In this document: positions 1 to 12,269 of the stretch, one piece after another
How positions within the stretch are numbered: the stretch's first letter is position 1
How the letters are laid out: each line of letters opens with the position of its first letter
Source of the DNA: Lantana camara
Taxonomy: Eukaryota; Streptophyta; Magnoliopsida; Lamiales; Verbenaceae
Direction: 5' to 3'
Assembly: GCA_037501455.1 (NCBI GenBank)
Contig: CM074858.1
Location: forward strand, 77,040,501 to 77,104,500
DNA length: 64,000 nt
Notes under the pieces: generated by a model
Told to the model about the DNA's origin: nothing
Databases searched by the model: none
Seen by the model: the letters and a program-made list of their open reading frames with translations, nothing else
Position numbers and translations under genes: made by a program

Positions 1-1503
1 GAATAAAAGAAAAGTAAGTTTCTTATCTCTAAGAATTTGGTTACACGATTGTGAGTCCTAGATCCTTTTGTTGGAAAATTTTTAAATTTCCGCTGCTTTC
101 TGATTCATGTTTTCCAACAACGCCCGTGTCACGCACGCAGCGAAAGAAAAAACGCAGCAGAAAAATAGAGCACAACCAAGGCACAACCTTCTCAACATAT
201 TCAACCAACAAAAGATAACAAAAAATGCAATGAAACAACTTAGAAACAACTCCCAATCATGCTCCCAAAACCTTGAAACGTGAGATGTAGTGTGTAGTGA
301 TCAATTCATGCCTAAGCTTCAATAACTCATTAATGGTGGCTCATAAATGCCTCACCTAATAGCTAATACATCACCATAAATGTAAAGAGGAGATCAAAAC
401 AATCATTTTCATGCTTGGAATCATTCAAAAAGCTCAAAAATTGAAAGAGATCAACCAAAATACTCAAAACCTAAATATCTACTCAAGGCAGCCAAATATC
501 CATGAAATCATGATCAAAATTAGGGATGAATGAATGAAAATGACTCATATTGAATGTACATAACATATCTAAGCTTACCTTGTGGATTAATGGAGGTTTG
601 GAAGACGATTTGAGCTTGAATCTCAAGGTTTGGCTTGAGCTACGGGTGAAACTGGAGAACAGAGGATGTTTGGCCAATTTACTCCAAGTGGGAAGGGTTA
701 TCTCGGTTTGGGGGTTAATGGCTGAATAAAGGGTTGAGTTAGGGTTCCAAAGACTTAACCCATGGTTAATTTGGTCAACAAATGAATAAGTTATGACTTA
801 TTTGGTAAATGGTGGCAGTTTTGTTCTCGTTCCGTATTTCGTTTGAGTTTCGTTGGTTCAAATGACATTGAAAAAATATAAGGCTAAGTTTATTAAACCC
901 GAATCTTCGATACGAGTTCAACGAAGGTAACGAAACTCGAATCCGAGTTTCCTAGCTCAAGATATCACGTACGGAACCAAGGGTGCGCTAATTGCTCGTT
1001 AGCCCCCGATTTGGTTCCACGATTCAAATTAAATTCGTTAACACGTCAAATGAGTTCGAAAACATAAACCGAGCATATAGGTATGTTCATAACACATATA
1101 TTTACGACGTACTAAATTTCCACAACATTTCGATATCATTTCATATAAGAACGAAGCACAAATAGAACACTCATGCGCAAAACATTCATGAATTCATAAC
1201 ATTATAAATTAATTACTAAAATTTACATTCCATTTTAAATAAATTTAAAGTCAACGAATAACATGTTGAAATTAATTAACAGAATTACAGATATAGTTAA
1301 GGTAACATTAAACCTTAATTAAGAATTTAAAATACTAAGTAACGAATTAAAATAAAATTAATTAAATTAAAATAATAATAGTTTATAATTTAAATTAAAT
1401 ATAAAACATTTATAAACAATTAATCATATAATTAAATAATTCAATTGCGCAATTTATAAACAAATACGACACATAAGTATAACTGAAAAACCGGGGCGTT
1501 ACA
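1..1503 (-). repeat. Element F: partial LTR, minus orientation (5' part of LTR)
   Basis: Read on the minus strand it begins at 1503 with TGTAACGCCCCGG and continues past the left edge of the window. The stretch around 850-1020 (GCTAACGAGCAATTAGCGCACCC followed by TTGGTTCC on the minus strand) and the splice-donor-like AAGGTAAGCTTA near 570 match elements B and D, so F, B and D belong to one LTR family. It is inserted into the 5' LTR of element E. Its other end and its TSD partner lie outside the window. No coding sequence is visible. Confidence 0.8.
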
Positions 1504-1741
1504 TATGCTAGTTGAACCCATCACTTATTGTCTCTATTCTTCTTGATTATACGTTCTTCTTCCACTTATGAATTTGTTTCTTTGGGTTGCTTATTTGGTT
1601 TTGAGGTTTTAGCTCCCGCCTAGCGTAGGGAGTGAGTTGTGTCCCCGTTCGCTCTGATTTGGCACGTGTATGGATTACCCATTTCATATGCGGGTCGGGT
1701 CTTAGTGCGGGGGGATGTGGAGTCATGCGTCGGACTCTACA
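1504..1741 (+). repeat. Element E 5' LTR, 3' terminal part
   Basis: It carries the U5-like block shared by all LTRs here: CCCGCCTAGC, a CCCCGTTCGCTCTGAT segment, CATTTCATATGCGGGTCGGG and GTGCGGGGGGATGTGG. It ends ...GGACTCTACA at 1741. The rest of this LTR is displaced to the left of element F. Confidence 0.85.
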
Positions 1742-2466
1742 TCCTTAAGTGGTATCAAAGCTCAGTTGTAAAATCGGAGTTCTCGGTCGTGATTGAGTCA
1801 GTTTAGGTCGTACGGCATAGGGACAACTTGTCAACGTATGCACTGCATTGGTTTTCGTCGTAAAATGACACGAATTGTTGGAAATTACTTGTTATATGTG
1901 ATTTACTTTTAATTTTGTTGGTTTATGTGTTCATTTAATATGGCTTACAAAATGGAAATACATTTCATTGCTCGACATCGTGAGACAAGGCTTTTAACTA
2001 TGGAAAAGTTCATCAATCTCATTTTCTCTACCAACCTTAAAGATTATCAATGTACGTGCATCGTGGGAACTCAAATCACTAACTTAAAGGATACGTGAGA
2101 TAATGGGATAGGCGTGGAGCCTTTCGACATCAAATTATTATAGCACTCGATGAAAGATCAAACCACTCAAAGTTCATCACCAAGACCCTTGAGGTTGTAG
2201 TAATCGATTAAAGAACAAAGACAAAATTGGGAAGCTCACGGATAACATTCGGTTCGGATCTAGATGCAAGGTGTATCAAAAGTCTCCTAATTAAGATGTA
2301 TGGAATGGAGAGTCGTCGATCATGTGGATTCACTATGGGGTCGAGCAAGGGAGCTTAATCGATATAACAACTACCGTGAATCAACGGGTGGACGTAAAAC
2401 GGAGATACAAAGGAAAGTTGGAAGAATTTTAGTTATATCACCTTCTCTGGACTTGAAGACATGCGG
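1742..2466 (+). other. Element E internal region, left part (leader, non-coding)
   Basis: The leader after the primer-binding site resembles the leaders of G (from 32043) and L (from 58018): ...GGTCGTACGGCATAGG... followed by ...TGCACTGCATT. I see no long frame and no gag motif. It is cut at 2466 by element A; the last five bases, TGCGG (2462-2466), are the left copy of the target-site duplication of A. Confidence 0.75.
1750..1763 (+). promoter_or_regulatory. Element E primer-binding site (tRNA-Met)
   Basis: TGGTATCAAAGCTC lies 8 bases after the LTR end. It matches the TGGTATCAGAGC primer-binding site complementary to the 3' end of plant initiator tRNA-Met, with one difference. It primes minus-strand DNA synthesis. 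Confidence 0.85.
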
Positions 2467-3846
2467 TGTTGCACCCTATACGTCAAGGCACTACATCCCC
2501 CGCACTATAGCTCGGTCCATATATGAAATGGATAGTCCGTACATAAACCAAACATATAGCGAACGGTCGACAATACAAGAAACAATCTAGCTAGGCGGGA
2601 CTTGACCCCAATTCAATTAAATCCAAGATAATGAAATTCAAAAGCGGAAGCATCATATGATCATTACTAGTATAGGTACCGTATTTACATCATATACATC
2701 AAAAGTATAAGTACTAGTAGGTACCAACATATATCAATACATTATCCTCTTCAATATATTATATATGCATAATCCGGAAATATCAATACACGGAAGTGCA
2801 ATGCTACACTCGACTGAATGAAAGACACCACTCGGACTCCCACCTAGCATGACCGTGTGTACCTGAAAAGTGAGGGTGTCAGTCTACCAAAGACTGAGTG
2901 AGGGGCATAAGATATATATAAGCACAAATACATGCAAGTTATAGCCTCGGGTGAAGACTTGGAAATAAAAGTAGTATAAGTTTCAAGAATAAACTATTCT
3001 TCGCCCGAGATTACAACCATTAATTTTAATATTTCATTTAATCAATTTATTCAATACGTGGCCCGGCTAGTGAGGGTAAGTCTCCAACCTTTACACCAAA
3101 CGTGAACAAAACATGCTTGCTTATTAAATAACACGTGCTCATGCAATTCAATTAGTGTTATCAATTAGCAATTTCATGACTCCTTCTTCCTCCGGGTGAT
3201 GGTGGGTTTGCAAGGCCTAACCATCCATGACATGGTGTACGTTGAGAACATGACTCCCACGCACGAGATTCCTTCCACCACCAAACCTCCTGGTGGCTTC
3301 CGAGGTGATCCCAAAGTGGTGAGGATAGTGCAAGAGTTACCGTCAACCCTTGCTTTCCCGGTTGGCTTATTACACTACCCTCAGGCCCAAAGTGCAATCA
3401 TGGTATTCGTCAAAACATGCTTGGATCATGATCAATCATGGCTTGCTTGAAATCATTTATATTTTGGAGAGAATCTTTATAGATATAATATGTTTTGGCC
3501 AAAAACTGCACATAAAGGTTATAAGGGTTCTATGTAACTAGAACAAAACCTCACCTGTGCGACAAAATATAACAAGGATATACTCTAGAGTGCCTGAGTC
3601 TAGTCCACGGCCTCGTTATCTGTGTAATCAAGACGTGTATACATGAGACTTGACTCAAAATGAACCAATATGACGAATGGCAAAAAATGGAACGAGATGA
3701 CGAGCAATACCCAATGCGGCACATAAATATCATGTTTTGGCATGAAATCAATCCTATAATAACAATTTGGGATCAATTAAGGTAAATGGAAAGAAAATGG
3801 AAATTTTAATTTTTCATTACAGTAGCTTTTGTTCTGCCAGAGGGCT

Positions 3847-4076
3847 GGGAACGGCCGTTCCGTCCCTTAGTGGAAAATGGGAAGGGTCGTTCCCATGCCC
3901 TTCCGAAAACATCCCTGCGTGTTAAAGTTTAAAAAGGTACTTTTGATGGGAACGACCCTTCTGACTCATAGGCTAAAATGGGAACGGCCATTCCCATAAT
4001 GGCTCGACAGCTTTGATTGAAAAGCATGGGAAAGACCGTTCCCATAATGCATTGAAGCGAGAAGGGCCGTTCCCAT
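3847..4076. repeat. Palindrome cluster in the 3' LTR of A (ATGGGAACGGCCGTTCCCAT type)
   Basis: About six perfect or slightly broken copies of a GGGAACGGCCGTTCCC dyad occur in 230 bp (3847, 3879, 3948, 3979, 4026 and 4062 regions). Other LTR families in the window carry different palindromes at the matching place. No function is known to me. Confidence 0.8.
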
Positions 4077-4743
4077 ACTTCTGCAACTGGAAAAATAGAG
4101 TAGAAGCAGGGGAAAGCTTCGGCAACAACAACAAAGCAACTACAACTCAAGTTTCAATCATGAAAGTGCAAAATTTCTGGAAAACAAGATGCATACATAT
4201 TCAAGGTGCAATAATATTCCATATAAACACTTAAATCATGAAAAATCATCAAAGATCATAAGCTTCATGTTCATGCAAGAATTCATCATATAACCTCGAA
4301 TTTTCCATGAATTCATATATCAATCTAATTCAAATTCACATATTCATGCATCAAACACAAACAATCCATTTATTCCATAAAATCATAAACCCTAGAGATC
4401 ACATAATTGATCAAGAATCATGAATCCATGCCTACACCTACCTTGAATGAAAAGAAATGAAGAAAAAATATGTTTTAGCTTCAAAGCTTGAATTTTCTTG
4501 TAAAACTTGGTTGATTTCAACAAAATCTTTTCTCCTTGGCTCGAAGGTATGGTTCAGTGAGAGGAGGAAGCAAATTTGGTTGAAATGATGAAGATGTAAT
4601 GAAAATGGAAGAGCATGGAAGCTTTTACGAGATTCACCATTTTTGAAATTGATGAATTAATCAATTTGCAATCTAGTCCCTCAAGTATGTAAGTCATGCA
4701 ATCAAGGATGAAGGTTTGGCAATTAATCTAATTAGATCCAAGA

Positions 4744-4747
<4 letters not shown>

Positions 4748-4781
<34 letters not shown>
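4748..4781. repeat. (TA)n microsatellite
   Basis: A run of alternating T and A of about 34 bp inside the 3' LTR of A. The corresponding place in the 5' LTR copy (around 26020) has lost it, so it is a slippage or indel site. Confidence 0.95.
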
Positions 4782-4783
<2 letters not shown>

Positions 4784-5061
4784 ATTTAATCCTTGTATTT
4801 TAAAGAATGATCACATAGGAACAATTTGGCAATTAAATCACTTCCGGTAAATTTTTCACGTAACAATTATTTCTAAATCTTGACTTAAATTCTCAATTTG
4901 ATATGAATTAATATTTTTCACATGGATATAATGATATGCAATTTATAAAATTTATGATAACATGTAGGAAAACAATAAATAAAAGAAATAAAATAAATTC
5001 CTAATGCTTACAAGCTCACACGTGACGTGCTTACCTGCTCGTCCGGAACTGGGGCGTTACA

Positions 5062-5099
5062 GCTCTACCCCCCTTAAAAGAATCTGGTCCCCAGATTCT
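5062..5099 (-). promoter_or_regulatory. Element A polypurine tract with upstream hairpin
   Basis: On the minus strand the polypurine tract AAGGGGGGTAGAGC (5075-5062) directly abuts the 3' LTR. It primes plus-strand DNA synthesis. A few bases upstream lies a perfect 9-bp hairpin, AGAATCTGG/CCAGATTCT with loop GGA (5079-5099), beginning immediately after the terminal stop codon of gag-pol (5100-5102). The same structure with different stem bases occurs in E, G, I, L and C. Confidence 0.85.
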
Positions 5100-8000
5100 C
5101 TACTCCTGAGGAAATAACTCTGGATGGAACCGTTTCATTTTGTCCTCGGTTTCCCTCATAGCTTCTTCTGATTTGTCACTTCTCTACAACACTTTAACCA
5201 TAGGAATGCTTCGGTTTCTCAACTCCTGAAACTTCCTATCCAAGATTTTAACCGGCTTCTGAACAAATGTCAAGTTCGGTTCCAATTCAACTTCTTCGAT
5301 GGGGAGAATTGTGGTTTCATTGGGGTAATATTTCCTTAATTGAGATACATGGAATACATTGTGAATTCCTGTAAGACTCGGTGGTAGGTCCAGTTGATAA
5401 GCTACTTCACAAATTCTTTCAATAATCTCAAAAGGACCTAAGTATCGAGGATTAAGTTTTCCTCCTTTTCCAATCCGAGTGAAACCTTTCCTTGGTGACA
5501 CCTTCAAGAATACCCGGTCACCAACTTCAAATTCAAGATCTCTTCGGCGAGTATCTGCATAGCTCTTTTGCCTGTCTTGGGCGTCTTTCATCCGTTGTTG
5601 TATCATTTGAACTTTTTCAATCATTGCTTGAACGGCCTTAGAAGGCTTTTCCAACTTTTCGCCTTTCTTTACACCTTCTTGTTTCGACCATTTCCATTCT
5701 TCCAAGTCGAAAAACAATGGAGACCGACACTTTCTTTCATAAAGAAGTTCATAGGGAGCCATCCCGATTGAAGCCTGATAACTGTTGTTGTATGCAAATT
5801 CGATTAAAGGAAGTTGTTCTTGCCAAGAACTCTGAAAATCCATCACCCAGGGCCGAAGTATATCATCCAAATGTCTTATTAATCTTTCTGACTGACCATC
5901 CATTTGCGGGTGAAATGCTGTACTAAACTTGAGTCTCGTCCCCAACATTGCTTGTAATTCTTGCCACAATTTGGAGGTGAATCTCAAGTCTCGGTCTGAA
6001 ACTATACTTACCCGAATCCCATGAAGTCGAATAATTTCTCTGTTATATATTTTAGCTAACTTGGAAATTTTGTAAGTCATCCGAACCGGTAGAAAATGTG
6101 CAGACTTAGTTAAACGATCCACAATAACCCAAATACCATCAAATCCACCTTTTACCTTTGGTAGCCCGGATACAAAATCCATCGTTACTTGTTCCCACTT
6201 CCATTCGGGAATAGGTAACGGCTGTAGAAGTCCCGTGGGTTTCTGATGCTCAGCTTTTACCTTCTAACAGGTCAAACAGTGTTTTACATACTCGGCAACG
6301 TCTTTCTTTATTCCCTTCCACCAATAATATTTTTTTAAGTCTTTATACATTTTATTTCCTCCCAGGTGGATTGAATAAGCCGACTTGTGAGCTTCCTCAA
6401 TCAAGCCCCGTTTTAATTCTTCAGGCACGACCACTCGAACTTTAAATCGAAGCAAACCGGCCTCATCAAACCCAAAAGGACTTTTCGGATCAGCTCTTGC
6501 CTTACTTACCAATTTCTGCATCTCCGGATCATTATTTTGAGTTTCAAATAATTGATACTTCAATTCCGGCTGAATTATGATATTAGAAACTCGGGGCTTT
6601 AAAGTAATTGGAGTAACTTCATCACTTTCATTCACTTCTAAATTTGATACACTCGCCTTCCTGCTAAGTGCATCGGCGACCACGTTAGCTTTCCCAGGGT
6701 GGTACTTGATACTGCAATCATAATCTTCTAATTTGTCCATCCAACGCCGTTGCCTCATATTCAAATCTTTCTGCATGAATAAATATTGGAGGCTTTTGTG
6801 GTCGGTGAAAATCTCAAAAGATACCCCATATAAGTAATGTCTCCACTTCCCGAGTGCAAAAATCACGGCTGCAAGCTCCAAATCGTTTGTCGGATAATTC
6901 TTTTCATAATCTTTCAACTTTCGGGAAGCATAAGCAATCACCTTTCCCTTCTAAGTCAACACACAACCTAGACCTTCCTTGGATGCATCGATATACACCG
7001 CATACTCTTCTGAACCTTCTGGAAGTGTTAACACCGGAGCTGAGACCAACTTTTCTTTCAAGAAGTTGAAGCTTTGGTCACACTTCTCACCCCACACAAA
7101 TTTGACATCTTTCTTTGTCAACTGGGTTAACGGGGTGGTAATCTTTGAAAAATCCTGGACGAATCTTCTGTAACAGCCAGGCAATCCCAAAAAGCTTCTA
7201 ACCTCCGAGGCATTCTTTGGTTTCTCCCATTTTAACACGGCCTCAATCTTTGACGGATCGACTTCCAAACCTTTTCCCGAAATAACATGTCCCAAGAAAG
7301 AAACCCGATCTATCTAAAATTCACATTTACTGAACTTTGCAAATAATTGATTTTCTTTTAAAGTCTGTAAAATAAGCAGGAGATGTCTCGAATGTTCCTC
7401 GACAGACTTGGAGAATACCAAAATATCATTAATGAAAATTACCACAAATTTATCGAGGAAAGGCCTAAAAATCTGGTGCATCATATCCATGAAAGCTACA
7501 GTAGCATTAGTTAATCCAAATGGTATGACCACGAACTCATAATACCCATACTGAGTGTTGAATCCCGTCTTTGGAATATCCTCTGCTCGGATTCGCAGCT
7601 GATAATACCCCTGTCTTAAATCGAGTTTCGAATAAACTTTGGAACCCTGAAGTATATCAAATAATTCCTCAATATGCGGAAGGGGATACTTGTTCTTGAT
7701 AGTCATCCGATTCAGCTCCCGGTAATCAATACACATTCTTAAAGTTCCGTCCTTTTTCTTTACAAATAAAACTGGTGCACCCCAGGGTGAAGAACTCGGC
7801 TTGATATACCCAACTTCCAATAATGCATCAAGCTGGACTTTTAATTCCTTTAATTCAGCTGGAGCCATCCGGTATGGAGTCTTTGAGTAAGGCTTTGCAT
7901 TCGGATATAAGTCAATCACGAACTCAATCTCTCGTTCAGGAGGTAAGGAATCCAACTTCTTTGGAAAGGCCTCGGGAAAATCCTTTACCACTTCTGTTTC

Positions 8001-8538
8001 CTCCAACTTAACCTGATCCTTGGGCTTATTTAGAATGTAAGCAATGAATCTCGTAGCCCCGTCCTTAACTAATTTCTGAGCCTGAGAGAAGGAAAGTAAA
8101 GGTACCGACTTCGAATTCCAACTTGTAGTAACCTCTGAACCCAACTGTATTTTCTTTGCCCGGCAATCCACTGTAGCATAATGCCTGTATAACCAATCCA
8201 TCCCAAGAATAGATCCATACCTCTCCATCGGCATTACAATAAAATCTGTCAGAAATTCTCGACCCTCAATCTTCACTGGAACATCCCTATATATCTGATC
8301 CGTCTCTCCTGTACTACCAAATGAAGAACTAACCAAATAGCGCACAAAAGAACATATAGCAGGCAAAGATAAAGTAATAGCAATAAAATGCGCAAGAAAA
8401 GAGTGTGTAGCTCCTGGCTCAAATAAGGTATGGATGTTCGTGCCATGTATGCATATATTACCTTCAATAACTGCGGCAGGGTCAATCTCTGCATCTTGCT
8501 CCTCTCCAGCCAAAACATCATCCCGAGCTCTCACGAGT
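5100..8538 (-). pseudogene. pol: Element A pol (PR-RT-RH-IN-chromodomain), inactivated
   Basis: Homologous throughout to pol of element C. Order on the minus strand: protease motif [10 protein letters not shown] (about 8430-8400), RT core with [11 protein letters not shown] and [12 protein letters not shown] (about 7700-7570), RNase H around 7010-6650, integrase zinc-binding end (CLTC near 6270) and catalytic core ([23 protein letters not shown], 6182-5890), a LGPFEI module and a chromodomain-like tail to 5100. Four in-frame stops interrupt one continuous frame: 7314-7316 (W to TAG), 6951-6953, 6264-6266 (Q to TAG) and 5184-5186 (W to TAG). The RT catalytic motif reads FIND instead of FIDD (first Asp to Asn, 7428-7430). 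The protease Asp is Glu (8418-8420). It cannot be active as it stands. Confidence 0.93.
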
Positions 8539-10176
8539 TGTGACGCCCCGATATTTCGGTCGTACAGGTATGACGTAAGTGTTTACCAAATTGCGTGAAA
8601 TAATTATTTATACGTGTTTTATATATTTAATTTTATTTAAATATTAAAGTGGTAATTATTTAAATCCTAAGTTATTTAATATTAAATATTTAATTAATTT
8701 CGTCCATTTACTTTAATTGAAATTAATTAGTGCACTTTGTTATTAATATTAATTTTATATGTTAATGAGAATTGTTATTAAATTAATAATGTAATTTAAT
8801 CATGTTAACCAATATTAAATGTTATTCCATTTTCGTTGACTTTACTTTCATTTTTTTTATTTAATTACTAATTCAATTTGTATATTATTTGTTAATGTTG
8901 TGGTTTTCTTGTTGCATTGCTTATGAGTGACATTTACGTGCTTCGTTTTTATATAAATTGATACCGAAATTTCGTGCAAATTTAATATGTTGGACTTATA
9001 TGTGTCTTGAATATGAATATATGTTCGTTTTGTATTTTCGGGTTCATTTGCATGAGTTTCTAATTTATTTTTATTTTGGAATCCAAGTCGGGGGCTAACG
9101 AACAATTAGCGCACCCCTTGGTTCCATATTTGATATCTTGAGCTCGGGAACTCGGATTCGAGTTCCATCAACTTCACTGAACTCGCAACAAAAATTCAAG
9201 TTTAGTGAAATTAGCCTTATATTTTTCCAAAGTCATTTGAACCTCCGAAATTCAACCGAAAAATGAAATGACGACAAAACTGCCATGTTTTACTAAAATT
9301 ACCATAACTCATCCAAACTTTAACCAAATTAACCATGGTTTGATGCTATGGAACCCTAACTCAACCACCTAACCTGTTATAACATCCCTTAACCGAACCA
9401 ACCCTCACACAAACCAGAAATCTCAGCCAAAGCTACTGACTTCCAGTCATTCCCACAACCTTGCCTTCCTTGGAGATTTTGGAGCTCAAATCTCTTCCAA
9501 CCTTCATCCAATCAACAAGGTAAGCTTAGGGTTGTAATATACATTCAATATGTGTCATTTTAAGCTATGCTTCCCCAATTTTGATCATGGTTTCATGAAC
9601 ATATGGCTGATTGAATGAATAGTTAGGTATTTAACATTTATGTAGCTCTCCTTCGTTTCTTGATGGTTTTGGGTGATTCCAAGCTTGAATATGATTGTTT
9701 TGACATCCTCTTCTCATTTATGATCATTGATTACATGGTAGTTGAAGTATTCATGAGATATCATTAATGGCACTTTCAGGAAAATTCATGAAATGGTCAC
9801 GTATGCCTGCATCTCATGTTTGAGCTCCTTTGGGACTGATTTATATGTCTAATTGGTGTTGTTTTGCTGCATATTTGTTGACCTAACTTACCAGACCTAG
9901 ATGGGATAGAGAAGATTAGTTGTTGCTTTGTTTTTTTTGGTGATTTTTGCCCTGTTTTGAGCTGAGTTTTGCTGTTGTCAAACTGCTGCGTCTTCTTGCT
10001 TGTTGCTGTCAATTTTAACCAGTTTTGTAGGAGTTGTTAGAGCTAGTTTGCTACTGTATTTCATGCCTTTTGTTGCTGCATCAATTGGCTTTTAGTTGCT
10101 GCATCTTGCTGTTGCATTTTCATCTATAAAACAGGGGTTGGCTTTGTGTGTTGCTGCTGCCTTGTTTCTGGACTGG

Positions 10177-10303
10177 ATCTCCCCGGGCGGGGAGATTTTG
10201 GCTGCAAAAGAGCCCGACCGGGTAGTGCAGATGCAGAAACCTTCTAGATTAGACTCCCCAGCTGGGTAATTTTGTGAGCAAAATCTCCCCGGGCGGGGAG
10301 ATT
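10177..10303. repeat. Palindrome cluster in solo LTR B (CTCCCCGGGCGGGGAG)
   Basis: Two copies of ATCTCCCCGGGCGGGGAGAT (10177 and 10283) frame imperfect ones (CCCGACCGGGTAG near 10212; CCCCAGCTGGGTAA near 10256). Same relative place in the LTR as the clusters in other families. Confidence 0.8.
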
Positions 10304-10528
10304 GAATTTGTAAACTGCTGCGGCTTGCTTTCCTTTTTCTTCTTTTTTGCTTCAGTTTTCTTCTTCTTCCTTGTTTTGCTACGTCTGTTTCTCCTTGTTT
10401 GCTTTGTGTATGTGCTGCTGTGCATGTGAAGTGGCTCATGGTCTACATGTGATTAAGAAATGTTTGCATGCATGTAAATTTTGTATTATGCATGAAATTG
10501 CATGCATGTTGTTGCTGGTACGTATGCA

Positions 10529-10531
<3 letters not shown>

Positions 10532-10562
<31 letters not shown>
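10532..10562. repeat. (TA)n microsatellite in B
   Basis: About 31 bp of alternating TA, followed by further short TATATA runs to about 10680 in an AT-rich stretch of the solo LTR. Confidence 0.95.
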
Positions 10563-10568
<6 letters not shown>

Positions 10569-12269
10569 TAGTTTGCATATATATATATAATTAAATAGTT
10601 TGCATGCATAGGATGTATATATATATAATATAATATAATGTATGTACGTATAATGATATATGTACGTAATTATATATATATTTATATATGTTTATTAAAT
10701 ATTAAATAATATTTGATTTAATTGAATTATAGAATTTAATTGTTACCTATTTCATGTTTTATTTAATTTCCGATATTGAATTGAATGTATTTAATTGTCT
10801 ATTTTCTAATTGTAATGCGATTTAATACGTGCTATGATCATATTTGAAATTCTTGGATTGAATTGATTTGAAATGTGAATTTATGAATTCGAATGAAAGT
10901 TAACGAATGATTGAATGGCTTGTTTATATGATTTAAATTCCTTAATAGTGCACATGAACATTTTCATAACATAATCTGATCTTTTATACATTCATATCAT
11001 GATCATTACATTGCCGAGCGTCTTATTTGGTCATATTGAGTCTCACTTCACCTTTCTTACACTGATTTTGAGTCCGTTGGAGACGAGGCCGGTCAGTGAG
11101 GCTCTTGTGTTCTCCTTTTTGCCGTTTAAGGTGGGTTTCTCTTTTAGTTAGATAAATGACCCTATATAACTTCAATGTGAAAAGTTTTTGTCCAAAATGA
11201 ATATATATATATATAGAGTCGTTTTAAAGAGTAGATGTTTTCAACGTAAAGCCTTATTTTATGAATCCTACCTAATGTTTTGGCGAGAAATGAATGAATG
11301 CACGAATGGGGCCCAGGGACTTAGTGTGAGTGGCTATCCGGGGAGGCATGGGCCGACGGTGATCCCTCACACTAGTTCCACCAATGAACGGCGTAACCGG
11401 ACCTCGTTAGGAGTTTATCGAGGAATGGACGCTGAGCGCCATCTGGGGAGTCATGTAACCCCTTTTGGTCAATGAATGGGTGGTCGGGCCTTGCAAACCC
11501 ACCACCAACACGGAGGAAGAAGGTGTAAATGTTATTGAATGTGCACGAAAGAATGTTATGTATGAAAAGAAAGAATGAATGAATGTTTAAATGAACTACA
11601 CAAGGTGTTGGTTGGAGATAATGCATGCCCACTCGCCGGGCCAATAATGACCTAATGTAAATGAATCGTTATAATCCCTTTTGATGAATTCTATTCACCC
11701 ACTTGGGAAATTCTTTAAAAACCTCACTTGGGATTATAACTTCATGTGATTGTTTAATTACCGTCGTATATTATATTTACGCCCTGTTTTTATACCCACA
11801 GTCCCTTTTGGACTGAACCCGTTTGGTTTTCAGTTGTGTTGTGCAGGTGTCAAGGGAGCTAGGTGGGAATTCGAGTGATAGGTCTTGCATTCGTCTTTAG
11901 CTCTGTATTTTGGGTTTTACACTTGCATACACTATTTATGATTTTGTATATGAGTACTCTACTTTTGATCTTTGTATATGAATATTAATGGAGCGTACTT
12001 GTTTTGAGCCTTGACGGCATTTGATGATGTATATGACTTATTTTTGGAGTTGTGATGCTCGTGGTATATATAAATGTTATATGTTCAGATTTTGCTTCCG
12101 CTTTAATGTTTATTCTGGTTTTATGGTTTAAGGGTTAGCCCGCCTAGCTTAGAGTGTGTGTTGGTCCCCGTTCGCCATGATTTAGCTCGAGTACGGATCG
12201 TCCATTTCATATTCGGGTCGGGTCTCGGTGTGGGGGATGTGGTACCATGCGCTCGGGTGCTATACGAGT

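Larger units (their letters stand above)
2467..5061 (-). repeat. Element A 3' LTR
   Basis: A 2,595-bp LTR. On the minus strand it begins TGTAACGCCCCAGTTCCGG at 5061 and ends ...GGGTGCAACA at 2467. It includes the conserved U5-like block near 2495-2600 (CATCCCCCGCACTA, TAGCGAACGG, CTAGCTAGGCGG, plus-strand reading), a palindrome cluster (3847-4076) and a TA microsatellite. The parts of the 5' LTR that survive are closely similar but lack a ~36-bp segment near 4235 and most of the TA run. Confidence 0.92.
8539..12264 (+). mobile_element. Element B: solo LTR inserted in gag-pol of A
   Basis: A single 3,726-bp LTR, starting TGTGACGCCCCG at 8539 and ending ...CGGGTGCTATA at 12264, flanked by perfect CGAGT duplications (8534-8538 and 12265-12269). 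The end TA instead of CA is best read as a C-to-T change. No internal region is present, so it arose by LTR-LTR recombination. The frame of A gag-pol is compatible on both sides, showing it landed inside a contiguous reading frame. It is in the same family as D and F. It contains GC-rich palindromes near 10180-10300, TA repeats near 10532-10562 and the usual U5-like end block. Confidence 0.93.

Noticed and set aside
2300..2590. 96-codon open frame on the plus strand
   Set aside because: It runs across the junction of element E and the 3' LTR of A at 2467, including the TSD, and so cannot be an old gene.
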